A stretch of 64,000 nucleotides of DNA from Nematopogon swammerdamellus (GCA_946902875.1 OX336343.1:3262754-3326753), one strand, 5' to 3'. Positions 40,011 through 51,026 are shown, counted from the first letter of the stretch. Numbers and translations: made by a program. Notes: a model not told the origin generated them from the sequence alone.

Positions 40011-40494
40011 CTCGACGAAGACCGAGCCGACCACCGGCCACTTAATTACATATTCTAGTGTTAATTTTTCTTTGTGATTCACTCTGGATTCGACTGTGTT
40101 AGAAACATAATGTCTTAACAGATAAGTGACAAATTTAATACCTTATTCGAAACAGTTTATAACTTCTTTTTTTTAGAGAAATGGATTTGGCGGGTTCTGG
40201 AACTATACGACTATAAATATTCTAGAACTTTTCCACGTCTTGTTCTCGCGTCTACATTATAAATAATGTTTAGTTGAATGTAGCTGGAACTCCCTTCAGA
40301 ATAATCGGTTTAACGTACGGGTACATTAGCGGAGCAGGGCGGCTCGTTGCGGCTCACTCGCTAGATGTTATCTGTTCCTATTAGAATATTATCACACAAC
40401 ATCAGTCACGCCCGCGGGGGTGTGCCGATCTGCACGTTGAAATTTACAGTCTCGTTAACGGGACATAATTTTTGAACACTTTTTACATGTATGT
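40011..40494. other. Unassigned sequence
   Basis: No gene or repeat recognised. Locally GC-rich near 40330-40450. Confidence 0.4.
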
Positions 40495-40870
40495 ATTTTT
40501 ATAGTCTTTATTGAACACCAATTTATACAAATTAGGAACAATAGGCGAGCTTAATGCCGCGAGGCATTCTATTCCCAACAAACAAATTGGTGCTAACGGC
40601 AGGTTATTTTAGATCTTAAAGTGGTATATTGGATTAATATAATGCGTCAGACTACTGTATAGCTTTTGTCCCACCCTTTAGCATTTACGAACGCTGCTGC
40701 TTGTGTAGTCACTAAAGTACCTGAAACTGTATAAGAATAAGCCTCTTTAAACACCTGTTATAACGCCTATGTTACACCATAATGTTAGTTGGGTTCTAAC
40801 TAACCTTTGGGATGTGGGAGAAGTACATGCAGGCGAACAAGAATAGTTTGTGGCAATGTATTAAGAAGTA
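40495..40870 (-). mobile_element. LINE 3' UTR fragment (family L)
   Basis: CTTTATTGAACACCAATTTA, GCTTAATGCCGCGAGGCATT and, further on, TGCAGGCGAACAAGAATAGT match the complement of 16030-16150. The TTTATTGAA block is the inverted AATAAA signal. Confidence 0.55.
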
Positions 40871-40998
40871 AAGCAATGTGATAAACTGCAGAAGAATACT
40901 ACATTACGTAAATACTTACGCTTAAATATGTATATAATAGACTTACATATTATGTACATTAATCAGTGGTACTTTTGTACATGCACCATCAACTGAAT

Positions 40999-41001
<3 letters not shown>

Positions 41002-41059
<58 letters not shown>
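41002..41059 (+). repeat. (GA)n microsatellite, about 29 units
   Basis: Nearly pure dinucleotide run directly before a truncated family A element. Confidence 0.95.
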
Positions 41060-41061
<2 letters not shown>

Positions 41062-41262
41062 CCGGGTTGGTACCAACGCACTGAATGAAAGGTCGGTCGA
41101 AGCGGCTATGTAAATAGTTTGTTTTCCGTCCAGTTCAGTGTAGCCGGCACGACCGAAGGGAAGCACTGACCTGGCACCAAGTTCACCCGGTGTTATGGGC
41201 TGACATCACGGTTGTTGTAGGTGATGTTGCCATACGTGTCAGTTTCCATAAAAAAAAAATTG
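41060..41262 (+). mobile_element. Family A SINE-like 3' end
   Basis: GGCCGGGTTGGTACCAACGC to ACGTGTCAGTTTCCATAAAA with an A9 tail. Confidence 0.8.
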
Positions 41263-41492
41263 TATGTAACATAAATGTATTTACTGCGGTAAGGAAAGGA
41301 AAAGTTTGTTTAAATTTATCATATATACATTCATAGACGTAGAGGAGCGTAAATGCACGGTCATATTATTCCAGAGATAAGCTGTTTGTACTGTGAAAGA
41401 GACCTCGTACCTTGGCAATACCGGCTCATGAGCTTGAGTGAGCCGGTATTGACAAGAGTAAGTTGTCAGCAGATCTTAAAGCCAGACCGGGA

Positions 41493-41816
41493 CATACATA
41501 CCACACGCTGTATTCCGATAATAGGGGTAAGCAGAGTAGTCGGTGTTGTGCTGCAAGGACTCTGGTAAATTACAGCACAACACCGACCACCACGTTTAGC
41601 ACATCATTATGGCAAGATAACCTATCAAGCAGAAAGTAAGGCATGAAGACCCACCTGCTGCATGACTCGGTGGAAGGACCGTGCCAACGTGAGAGGTGGC
41701 TAGCCTGTCGCCCTTTAGGCATCTTTTCCTTATATCTGAGTCGCCCATTACGACATGCACGGGGATAGATGCGATGGGGCAATTCGTTTTAAGTACCGGC
41801 CCCACACGGTACTTGA
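41493..41816 (-). mobile_element. Family E SINE with shared 5' head
   Basis: On the minus strand: GTACCGTGTGGGGCCGGTAC TT, a mutated GAATTGCCCCAT head, GGGCGACAGGCTAGCCACCT, TTCCACCGAGTCATGCAGCA, AACACCGACTACTCTGCTTA and a TGTGGTATGTATG end. Shows that family E uses the same 5' head as family A. Confidence 0.8.
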
Positions 41817-42223
41817 ACACAAGCCACTCAATAATTTAATTTTTGAATAAGGAACTCCAAAACGTTCCTTATTCAAAAATACGTTCGCGGTTGCACAGTT
41901 CAACGTGTACCGACGCTGCGGGCTACGTAATTCAACGTCACGGGCCTTCGGCGGCAGCGCGAACCAGATTACTATCGGGTGCTAATCAGGCCAGGCCTTC
42001 TTTACTTCGGCTGTTGGAAGTGTTATCTTGTTACGCCGTTGTACGCGGCCCCTCTCGCGCTGAACTTCCTGAAGGGTTTACTGCCTTTCGGAGTGATATT
42101 TATGTACTGTTACATCTTCTGCTAGACACGACACGAATAGATTTAAGACGCAGCAATACCAAAAATCTATTTATCCTGATTTCTGTTACTCGTAAACAAG
42201 TTAGAAATTTATGTTAGAAAATA
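41817..42223. other. Unassigned sequence with a 124-codon frame
   Basis: A frame at 41843-42217 (plus) has no recognised motif. Composition at 41900-42070 is GC-richer than its flanks. Confidence 0.3.
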
Positions 42224-42475
42224 TACAGGGTGTTACAGGATAGGCTTGAGAAATTTCAGGAATAGAAAGTACTCATTATTAGAAGAAGAAAATCCTTATC
42301 ACTCAAATCGAAATTTCGTACTTTTAGCTTTCATACAAACATTGAAAACTCGATGGACAGTGTGTACGGTGAGATTTGTCTGTGGGAGGGGGTGCAATGA
42401 CCTAGTCCAATTCGTTTTTCTTTACCTACATGCAGTTAAATTCTACTATTTCAGCATGTAAGTTAGTCTTGAAGA
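42224..42475 (-). mobile_element. Family P MITE, half copy
   Basis: TACAGGGTGTTACAGGATAG, AGAAGAAGAAAATCCTTATC, GAAATTTCGTACTTTTAGCT and ACCTACATGCAGTTAAATTC match the complement of 34105-34352. The other terminus is missing. Confidence 0.7.
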
Positions 42476-42560
42476 GATCAGTCTTGAATCCGTTTCTCAC
42501 AATCCGGTCTACTAAGTTGCAGTACTTGTTAAGTTTGATGTTGTGGTCATTCGGTTATAT
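42476..42560 (-). mobile_element. LINE scrap matching 44370-44455
   Basis: AAGAGATCAGTCTTGAATCC, ACAATCCGGTCTACTAAGTT and TTAAGTTTGATGTTGTGGTC are shared with the better LINE fragment at 43880-44475. Confidence 0.65.
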
Positions 42561-43879
42561 AATAGTTTTATTTTCATGTATTTAATTTGTATTTGTATTT
42601 TGTATTTGTATTTGTTCGAAAATCATTCGTGGGCAATACATATTGCACTTGAACTCGTAACAATTTATAAATTATATTCGAAACACCTACTCAGATACTA
42701 ATGATTTATTCTTTGTCTGATATTTTATCTATTGGTGAATTTTATTTGAATCTCATGACTCACATGACACTACGACTCGACGCGACTTTCTATAATGACA
42801 TAGCACACAGCAGATTCAGCAATGCCTACCAACATTTTTTCGCTGTTCGTGCGATATAAAAAGTTAGCTCCGGCGCGGGCGCGGTCTCGTATTCAACTTC
42901 ATATCGGAACGTTAGGTCTTTGCTCGTCTCAGCTTTCAGCGAACGGAGGTCATAAGATAGGTCAACACTTTCGAGTGTCGATAGGTCGACAATTGATTAA
43001 TTTTCATTATATCGACGCCTCGTTGAAGACGAAGTCTTTCTACTTTCTCATAACCGTAGCGTCGTGTAGGTAGAAGAGAGTTGGCCAAACGTTTGAATCG
43101 TTGAGCCCTGAGGCACAGAATAGAAAAGAGTACTCCGTACAGAAGCTGCTCTGTACAAACACTCACAAAGAAATAGCTACTCTGCGACGACGCGATAAAG
43201 TACAAATTGACTCGCACAGAGCTGCATGCCTAAACACGATAACCGCCTACATTTCGCTTCTCTTTCTGTCGTGTAACTCTATCTCGAAAGCGCGTCGTTC
43301 AGCGCGTCTAAGGGCTGTGTCTTTGTGCTGTCTTATTGTGAGGAATAAAATGAAGATGATACCTACCAACTTTTATCGTTCTAGCTACCAACGATACGAT
43401 ATTTAGGTACGGCAAATTCATGCGAACAAATTCATGCATGCGTTAGCGTCACAATTAGTTTCTCACATCGAAGCGTGCATTGCGTGCAACCTTCCAGTGA
43501 TAGTTTTGTTTGATCAATAAATTTAATGATCAATGATCATCTACAATGTACCTATTATCCTTATACAAATTAGGCCATACATACCACGCTGTTCGGTGTC
43601 ATCTAACTAATGTTATTGGCAATATGATATTATTTTTAAATCTATGACCTCCTACTAATATGAATAAATAAATTACTAGAAATAAATCAAAATGCTACTA
43701 AACAAAACACTTACCTTTCTTCGTCTCTCGGCAATGAAAAAAAAGACAAGTTTTCATTTGTCTTTTGACTTTTGCACCAGTCTACTGCACATTAATTACG
43801 TGATTTCGACATTTTCTAAATTCGAAAGCGCCACACGCCCGGTCTGGCTGGATAGCGGCAGCCCACTGTTAATTGTAGA
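42561..43879. other. Unassigned sequence
   Basis: About 1.3 kb with no recognised repeat. The frames at 42822, 42936 and 43101 have no motif. Confidence 0.4.
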
Positions 43880-44475
43880 TTAGTCGGTACGCCAAGCGGT
43901 AGGCATTAACTCGCGACCTTGAGCGAGTGACGAAGGCCTGCCTGAGGTGAGTAAAACAGTCTTCAAGGACCGCTGCAAATTCCGGCTTGTATGCGCCTGG
44001 CGATCTTAGGAAGGTGTGGAACTAAGCTTGCGATGGCTTCACCGAACATATCCGGGCCCATCGGCAGTAGAGGAGGGTGTTAATCGAGGTCGGGACTAGC
44101 GAGTGGCCACTCTAAATTTCCCGCGCATGCTTCAAGTTTCGGCTCGCATCAAGCCCTCGTCAGTTAGTCTGCGTTGACTGGGACGCGGGGAAACACCAGT
44201 CCCGCTCTCGACCTCCCTCTCTCTACCTATCCATATTCTGTAGGATGCTTCCAGTGACGTTTTCGAAGCTCTCTCCATGTATGAGCTTAGCGTCCATCTT
44301 CGCAGCCCTAGATTCTTGAAGAGACTGTAGAGCGACTTCGCTGGTAGTTCTCTTGCTCCGACTTCTACAGCGAAGAGATCAGTCTTGAATCCTTTTCTCA
44401 CAATCCGATCTACTAAGTTGCAGTACTTGTTAAGTTTGATGTTGTGGTCCTTCGGTATGTTGCTTTCCCATGGAA
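43880..44475 (-). mobile_element. Non-LTR retrotransposon C-terminal region
   Basis: The minus frame (44401-44132) reads KTDLFAVEVGARELPAKSLY then LFKNLGLRRWTLSSYMERASKT-type sequence and YRIWIGRERE, a tail found in retroelement polyproteins. The clade is uncertain. A 3' UTR-like region (44130-43880) follows. Upstream is cut at 44475. Confidence 0.6.
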
Positions 44476-44814
44476 GTGTAAGTTCAAGAAGTACTTGTAT
44501 TTATTAAAATTGTACGTATTCATGTATCATGTTTGTTGTAAATTAAGTTCTATCTTTAAGATAGTTTAATATAACAGTACATTTTTGTAAATATTGAATT
44601 AATAGTTTTTTTGAATTTTGACACTTTAAACACTTGAAGTTTTGTTTGATACTCCCAATATGTCGACGCCGAAACTTATCAAACCTTCAATGAAGAAACG
44701 TGTCGACATTTCAAGAGTCAACCTGTTGACACTCTTAAAGTGTCAACTCGCCAACAATTCAATTGTCAACCGGTTTCGAAGAGACATTCCTTCCAGTTCA
44801 ACTTACATTTCATA
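44476..44814. other. Unassigned sequence
   Basis: 44690-44780 has overlapping GTGTCGACATTTC, GTCAACCTGTTGACACT and AAGTGTCAACTCGCCAACA motifs that can fold locally. No gene. Confidence 0.35.
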
Positions 44815-45118
44815 TTTTCAAATACATACATACATTAGTAATCGGTGTTGTGCTGCAAGTACTCACGTAAGTTACAGCACAACACCGACCGCCACGTTTA
44901 GTAATGTATTAGGACAAGATAACTATCAAGCAGCAAGTGAGGCACTAAGACCCACCTGCTGCATGACTCGGTGGAAGGACCGTGTCAAGGTGAAATGTGG
45001 ATAACCTGTCGCCCTTGAGCACGGCACCTTGTCCTTATCCCTTAGTCTCCTTTTACGACATGCACGGGGTGAAATGCAGTGGGGCTATTCTGTTTAAGTA
45101 CCTACCGGCCTCACCCAG
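44815..45118 (-). mobile_element. Family E SINE with shared 5' head
   Basis: ATACATACATACATTAGTAA (tail side), TCGGTGTTGTGCTGCAAGTA, CCTGCTGCATGACTCGGTGG, CTTAGTCTCCTTTTACGACA and GCAGTGGGGCTATTCTGTTT. Full organisation with an (ATAC)n tail. Confidence 0.85.
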
Positions 45119-45147
45119 TTGAATAAAAAAAATATTTAGGTACTATT

Positions 45148-45310
45148 TTATAGATAGATAGAAAATACTTTATTGCTCCAGTAAACATTAAACAGTAACA
45201 AATATATTGGAAAATTTACATAAGGTGCAAAGGCGGACTTATCCCTTACAGAGATTTCTTACAGTCAACCTTTGGATGTTTGAGATTCGATAATATAGTG
45301 GAATGTAAGT
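45148..45310 (-). mobile_element. LINE 3' UTR (family M) with inverted (TATC)n tail
   Basis: ATAGATAGATAGAAAATACT TTATTG then GGTGCAAAGGCGGACTTATC and AACCTTTGGATGTTTGAGA, the complement of 18560-18715. Confidence 0.65.
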
Positions 45311-46345
45311 AGGTAGTAGCAAAAGAGTTGCGTGACAATTGGAGATAAAAATAATAATAAGAATACTTATTAATACATACATATAATTACATGCTAGTAA
45401 AATATAAGCCATACATGTTTAATACATATAAATTACTAAATATATAGAATATTATATACAAATAAATATACATACGTACATACTTGTCCATCCAGGTAAG
45501 TATGAAACAAAAGTGGTTTTTGTTTATTAGTAAAATCGATCTATGGTAGTAAAGCCGCATCAGCGGTGCTGCGGCTCATTTCATATCAAAAGAAGCGAGA
45601 CTGGAAACATGCAACCTTTGCGTCGCTGAAAGTATTTCCGTCTTAAAACCGTTTTCACTAAGAGCTTTCTCGGAAGAACCGAGCACACTTACGACGATGT
45701 GATGTTGCTCAGCAACATTACTTTCAATAAAAAACGAATTTTTGTTTTGTTTTGATTGTTGACATGATGTTTCGAAGAATTATTAAAAAAAAATACAGCT
45801 GTTAAGAGGTTAGAAATTGTTAAACTTCAAACAAAAATTTAGTTCTATGAAGTACATAATATGAATAAAATATTTTTTTAGACTAGATAATATGAACTAA
45901 ACACTGAAGCAGGCTTTTTAAATTTACAGTATTTTTTCATGGTGAAAAAAAATTCTGAATGTAACTCTATTTTAATTTCTTATGTCGAGCTAGCTCCATA
46001 CTGAATAATTATTTTGGAATAAAATTTACGTCATTGTATAGGGAATTAAATTTTCTAGACACTAAAGCAACATTATTTGAAGAAAAAAAAAACAAATAAT
46101 AATAATTTTTAAACAAACAAAAACTACAAAATTCACGATATAAACGCGCGCACTGCGCTAAATTTGCTCAGTGCCGCCGACTCGAATTCTTATTTTGCCA
46201 TATTGTTCACACAGAGGGTTACGTAACCATATATTCCTTCTGGCACGGATAGCCAGTGTGCATAGCAATCACAGAAATCGGAATAAAGATTTCTGAAGAT
46301 TTCTGTGGTGGCAATCACGCGGTCGCACTAGCACGTATCGCGCGG
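45311..46345. other. Unassigned; family O block at 45560-45690
   Basis: 45575-45690 (GCGAGACTGGAAACATGCAA, CGTCGCTGAAAGTATTTCC) recurs in diverged form at 49135-49250. The rest is AT-rich and unassigned. Confidence 0.45.
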
Positions 46346-46428
46346 ACGGACAGATAGATAGACAGACAGACAAACAGACGGCGTAGGCTTAGTAATAAGG
46401 TTTCGTGTGGATACGGAACCCTAAAAAT
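46346..46428 (+). repeat. Family C 3' fragment
   Basis: CGGACGGACAGATAGATAGA then GTAGGCTTAGTAATAAGG and GATACGGAACCCTAAAAA. Confidence 0.7.
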
Positions 46429-46439
46429 AAAATAAAATC

Positions 46440-46853
46440 AAATAATGATGTATGTATGTTTGAGGTAAACTCCGGAACCACTTAACAGATTTTGATGTGG
46501 TTTGCACCAATGTAGAGTAGTTCTTCGGGCTCACTATAGTTTATATACCATCAGCCTTAGGGTTGAGCCGTATCAAATAAAGTATAGTATGAACGGAATT
46601 TAGTGTCGAATGGTCGTAATAGATGGCGTTAACAGTTCTGTTGCGTTGCGTTAGTGTAGATAGTTGCGTTTGGTAGAAGCGACGTTACGTACATAGAATA
46701 AATAAAGAGTAGACCTTCTTCTTCTTATCTAAATACTTCTTTAAAAGGGAACGTCTGTCTGTATGTATGTATGTTTGAGGTAAACTCCAGACTGAACAGA
46801 TATTGATGCGGTTTGCACCAATGTAAAGAGTAGTTCTTCAGGCTCACTATATG
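46440..46853 (+). repeat. Family H repeat, tandemly duplicated
   Basis: 46450-46600 (TTGAGGTAAACTCCGGAACC, GGTTTGCACCAATGTAGAGT, TATAGTATGAACGGAATTTA) is repeated from 46765 on with differences. The second copy continues after the hAT element at 47956-48240. Confidence 0.55.
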
Positions 46854-46861
46854 CTATATAC

Positions 46862-47947
46862 CAGGGGTGGCCAACCGGTCGATCGCGATCGACCGGTCGA
46901 TCGCGGCTGCTGTGCTGGTCGATCGCGACGAGGCCAGAGGCCAGAGGCCATAATGGACAAGTGGTTGAAAAGAAACATTTCAGAAGGATCTTCAAATGAA
47001 TAATAAAAATTCTTGAAGAGAGGGGTGATGACTATCATCAACTGCGCCACTTGAACTGGCTGTCTGATTTAGCTTTCTTAGCAGATTTCCCAGACAACTC
47101 AGCATATTAAATATTGAATTACGAGACAAGAACAAAACTATATCAGAGATGATGAATTCTGTTGGAGCGTTAAAAAATCAAGCATCTTTGATAAATTGAT
47201 CTTGAAAAGAATGGTTCCAGCGATTTACAAACCTCAAAGATCATTTAGAAAAGTACCTACCAACGTTTTCATGCCTGAGAAATACACAGCAGAGATAAAG
47301 ACAGTGTTATCATATTTCGACAACAGATTTAGTGACTTTTAAACATTATAAAAGTTGGTAGAATTTATCAGTTATCCATTCAATATCAACACTGACGTGA
47401 ACGACTCATACAAGATGTCTAATAAATAAATTTGCAGAGATGTTCCAAATGGACCACATTTTACTAGAAAATGAAATTATTACTCTGCCTGCGTAGCGAT
47501 GTATACTTGAAAGCAAGGTCAAACTCTTGTCTAGATTTTTGGAAATTGGTTTCAAAAGAGAAATATTCAAATGTAAATGTAAAAAATGTGCCGAACAACT
47601 GCACTCGTGTTTTGGTTCGACATATTTATGTGAATCAGCATTTTCCTACCTACAAACGAAAAGTAAGCACCGTTCATGCTTGACAGACGCTCACACGTCA
47701 GATACACACCTGACTTTGCGTTGAATGTACTAAGTATTCTTTAAAACGATCTTGTGTATCTGTCATTCAATAAAATATACAAATTAATTTTTTTTTTCAT
47801 TTACCTAGTTTCAGAAAATAAAATAAAATTTTCAATTAAGTTTATGGTACGAAAATTTGTAACTATTCTGAGGAGTTATGAAGTAGATCGCCAGGAGTCA
47901 GGAAAATAAAAAGTAGATCTTAGGCTTCATCAACTTGGCCACCCCTG
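46862..47947 (+). mobile_element. hAT DNA transposon, internally deleted, with 8-bp target duplication
   Basis: The 13-bp inverted repeats are perfect, CAGGGGTGGCCAA at 46862-46874 and TTGGCCACCCCTG at 47935-47947. The 8-bp duplication CTATATAC flanks them (46854-46861; 47948-47955). These are hAT hallmarks. Length 1,086 bp. It interrupts the second family H copy. GGTCGATCGCGATCGACC near the left end is a strong subterminal palindrome. Confidence 0.9.
46953..47724 (+). pseudogene. hAT transposase remnant
   Basis: An N-terminal MDKWLKRNISEGSSNE at 46953 ends in a stop. A middle piece LRHLNWLSDLAFLADFPDNS (about 47040) and the C-terminal dimerisation region FGSTYLCESAFSYLQTKSKH RSCLTDAH (47611-47697) are readable in different frames. 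Intact hAT transposases exceed 550 residues, so most of the catalytic core is deleted and stops are frequent. It cannot move itself. Confidence 0.8.
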
Positions 47948-47955
47948 CTATATAC

Positions 47956-48240
47956 CATCGTCCATCACGGTAAATGGCAATAGGGCTGAGCAGTATCAAA
48001 GAAATTATAGTATGAACGGAATTTCATGTCGAATGGTAGTGCCGGATGGAGAGGGGAGAAAAGGACGAAAGGTAGGGGTGGGAGGGGAGGAGGCGTAGGG
48101 GGGAGCGAGGGAGGGAGGGAAAGAGTAAGAGAGCATAATTATAACAGAAGCGACCGTTTATTATCATATTTGTGTTGAAATCGGATTTGCTATTTTAAAC
48201 ATAGTCCACCGCGAGCGAAGCCGCGGGCAAAAGATAGTTA
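47956..48240 (+). repeat. Family H repeat, continuation, with purine tract
   Basis: ATACCATCGTCCATCACGGT, TATAGTATGAACGGAATTTC, a purine-rich tract at 48045-48135, then GCGAGCGAAGCCGCGGGCAA at 48211. The last motif is the family terminus shared with 29704, 31216 and 53384. Confidence 0.55.
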
Positions 48241-48435
48241 AATAATACAAAATACACATTCACTTTATTCATTCACATTCACATTTCAATAAACATTATT
48301 AAACATTTTAAATTTTAAAACAGAGAATTCCGTGAACTCGTCTTCAGCGAATATACACTCAAAATGTTCAAAAAATCCAATTTCGTGGAAGCGAATTCTA
48401 GCCGCGCCTAAAGTTATTTAATAAAGAACATAAGG

Positions 48436-48553
48436 TCACATAATTTTTGCGAACAGTCAACTTGCACGGTTTCACATTGAACCTTATGTGACGACAGCAT
48501 AAGGTTCAATGTGGAACCGTGTAAGCTGACTGTTCGCAAACATTATGCGACAT
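48436..48553. mobile_element. 118-bp hairpin MITE
   Basis: Arms of about 55 bp (48436-48490 and 48499-48553) share GCGAACAGTCAACTTGCACG / its complement and AACCTTATG / CATAAGGTT around an 8-bp loop. A few mismatches. Confidence 0.7.
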
Positions 48554-48595
48554 CATGAAGTGCAATAGAACGAAAATTTGGAGATAAAACGTAAC

Positions 48596-48668
48596 GGCCC
48601 GGTGGTGTAGTTTGTTATCGCGTTGGCGGCTCAAGCCAGAGACCCAGGTTCAAATCCTGGTCGGGATG
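48596..48668 (+). tRNA. tRNA-like sequence, probably a pseudogene or SINE head
   Basis: Seventy-three bases fold as a cloverleaf: acceptor GGCCCGG/TCGGGAT (one mismatch, two G-U), D arm GTGT/TCGC (weak), anticodon stem TTGGC/GCCAG, T arm CCAGG-TTCAAAT-CCTGG (perfect). A T6 run at 48671 is a Pol III stop. The anticodon loop GGCTCAA would give CTC (Glu), but position 33 is G instead of the near-universal U, and the acceptor is poor, so a functional tRNA is unlikely. Confidence 0.45.
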
Positions 48669-48743
48669 TATTTTTTCCAATGATTTTCGATTTGTATTTT
48701 TCTAATAAAAATTGGTTGTCTGTAAAGTCGGTTTACGGACGAT

Positions 48744-49034
48744 AGTTTTACGTGATAACGTCATAAAGAAACACAGCTATAAGAATTACCGTATTTTTTC
48801 GTACGGCACCCCTATCGCTGCCGTACGCCGTACATTTGTCGATTTCTAGCCTCGATTACCGTACGATACGGCAATTACCGTACGTTTGGCAACACTGCCG
48901 CTTGGGCCGATTGTGCCTCTCTATCGCTTGTTACGCGCTCTCGCTTGCACACACAGGCTCAGATGGAACGTGACACTTTTTCGTGCGTGCAGCCGGTGTT
49001 CATCAATTTATAAGACGTTATCACGTCAAAAAAA
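48744..49034. mobile_element. 290-bp MITE with ACGTGATAACGTC ends
   Basis: TTTTACGTGATAACGTCATA at 48744 is mirrored by TTATAAGACGTTATCACGTC ending at about 49029. The interior has repeated CGTACGG motifs (48795-48890). No frame and no clear target duplication. Confidence 0.6.
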
Positions 49035-49119
49035 ATATATAAAGCGTGTACGTGCTTAGTACTAACATAAAATATTATTAAGAACATAATATTGTAGACA
49101 TTTAGTATGAATCCCATCG

Positions 49120-49250
49120 ACTCGGCTCATTTCATAAAAAAAAAGGCTGAGACTCGACACATGCAATCTTTACATCGCTGAAGTATTTCCTGCTTAAACA
49201 TTTTAAAACCATTTCGCTAAAAGGTTTCGCGAAAGCACCCGACGGCATCA
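49120..49250 (+). repeat. Family O repeat
   Basis: GCTGAGACTCGACACATGCA, CATCGCTGAAGTATTTCCTG and TTTCGCTAAAAGGTTTCGCG match 45570-45690 with differences. Confidence 0.5.
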
Positions 49251-49644
49251 TCGCCTTTCCTACGATTCCGTGAGGGGATATAAATTTCATTTTCCGTTTT
49301 GTCTTGTTGAAAAGATACTCTTGATGGCATTTACGATTTGTAAAAGAATGAATTAAAAAAATAAAACGTAGAATTTTCTTGGGTTGAAATTTTTTACTGA
49401 GATAGAAAAGTGTGAAGTTATAATATGTTGGAAACCATTTAAAAGATGAAAGGAAATGCAAAGTTTTATAGAGGGTGAAACTTCTTTTTTTATTTTATTT
49501 TAGGAAGTGTTTCAATGCGTTTTCAACAACTGTTTCACATATTCCCCCCCACGTGAAACATGAAGCGTGGGGGGCGTGAATAGGCACGTATCAGGCCGGC
49601 ATGAAGCTCTTAGCAATGCACATCGTGTTTTAATACATTTTTAA

Positions 49645-49915
49645 ACCCCGACGCAAAAAGAGGGGTGTTATAAGTTTAACGAGGGTGTGTATGCGAGGGT
49701 GTGTGTATGTGTGTATGGGTGGTCTGTCTGTGGCATCTTAGCTCCCAAACGGAAAGACCGATTTATTTGTTTTTTTTTTTATTAGAAAGCTGGTTTAATC
49801 GGGATGGTTCTTAGCTATGTTTGTAATCAAGTAATTAAGTAATCCGAGTTGAGTTGTTTGAAGTGAACCGAGTTGCTTGCGGTTTTCTTAAGCTTGAAAT
49901 AAAAGTTTAATTACA
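49645..49915 (+). repeat. Family K dispersed repeat
   Basis: AACCCCGACGCAAAAAGAGG, GTGTGTATG runs, GGCATCTTAGCTCCCAAACG and AATCGGGATGGTTCTTAGCT. Inverted relative to 19560-19880. Confidence 0.6.
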
Positions 49916-50562
49916 AATTTAAAAAACCCCCGACCCCCTAATCTTAAAAAAAACCGTCTTGCTTACCCAGTCCCCTCTCTCGCTCCAACGTGACTGTCCG
50001 TCCGTTGATAGCTCTTCAACCCAGTCCTGTTGGTGAAATGAAACGTGGCGCTTACAAATCACACTGCAGACCCACAATTGACAAACTCTACCTTTGTTAG
50101 TAGGTTTAAATAACAATTTTGCGGTGAAAATCAGACAAACTCAGCACGTGCCATTATTAATGACAATACGACCGACGATCAAGCTGGAATGTTAAATTTG
50201 AATAAAGCAATCAATTCAATTTCCAACCGTCTGCCAACAGTAATTAGGTTCATAATCGTACGAACGTGCAGACTACAATATATCACTGAAATCCGTCGGA
50301 ATCCATCTACGAGTATCGTTAGAATGATGCGTGTCTAACGACTTTGGGTAATCTGTATTAGAGTAGCGTAAGCGGAGATCGTTACGGCAACTCGCGTAAC
50401 TCTGTATGCGTGGCCCGTAAAGATGGGCGTAAAATTCGTTATACCTACTTAACCGTAAATTTTTAGTGCCCCGCCGCGCCGAGCCAATGCTTAGTTCCAA
50501 GTGTGTAGTTGATTGCAATCGTGAATGAGAAAAAATGTCAAAGGGTAATTTTTTTTATTATT
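49916..50562. other. Unassigned sequence
   Basis: No gene or known repeat. Confidence 0.4.
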
Positions 50563-50735
50563 TGTTTTTTATTGAAAGCGCGACTTATAGCGCAGAGCCG
50601 CCCATAAGGTATCTTACGACGCCCACGGACATTCGCTCGTATGTGCGATTTATGTACGCCATGCCGATATGACAGATGCCCTTTCACGCCGCTCTTGAAG
50701 GATCCGAGCCTCTAATTGGGAGAAATACACAAATA
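50563..50735 (-). mobile_element. CR1/Jockey-type LINE 3' fragment (family G)
   Basis: AAAGCGCGACTTATAGCGCA, CCCATAAGGTATCTTACGAC and ACGCCATGCCGATATGACAG. The most diverged family G copy. Confidence 0.6.
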
Positions 50736-50924
50736 AATTGGCATAACACCTAGATCCGACAGGATCAAGGTGCAATGGATTCACATAGCCGATGAGATGA
50801 AAAAAAAACTTTATTTCACAAAACAAAAGAATGACGCAAGTAATTTTGAAACAGTCATGGCTGGGATAATGGGAAAGGTTTTTGTTTTTATAGACGGACG
50901 GCCTTTTTATATATTTTTTATGCA

Positions 50925-51026
50925 CTTAAATTCATTGAAAACTCATTGTTACACGCCTGCCGTAATCAAACTTCGGACCTCTTGCAAGAGAAACTGACGC
51001 CCAACTCGGCCACCCGCCGCTCTACA
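50925..51026 (-). mobile_element. Family B tRNA-derived SINE head
   Basis: On the minus strand: GCGGCGGGTGGCCGAGTTGG (A box) and then GAGGTCCGAAGTTTGATTAC (B-box position), TAACAATGAGTTTTCAATG. Head only. Confidence 0.7.

Noticed and set aside
41002..41059. (GA)n run as a GAGA-factor regulatory site
   Set aside because: A pure microsatellite with no nearby gene; no regulatory claim can be supported.
41843..42217. 124-codon frame as a host gene
   Set aside because: No recognisable motif, no good start context or polyadenylation signal, and it is bounded by SINE and MITE. Left as unassigned.
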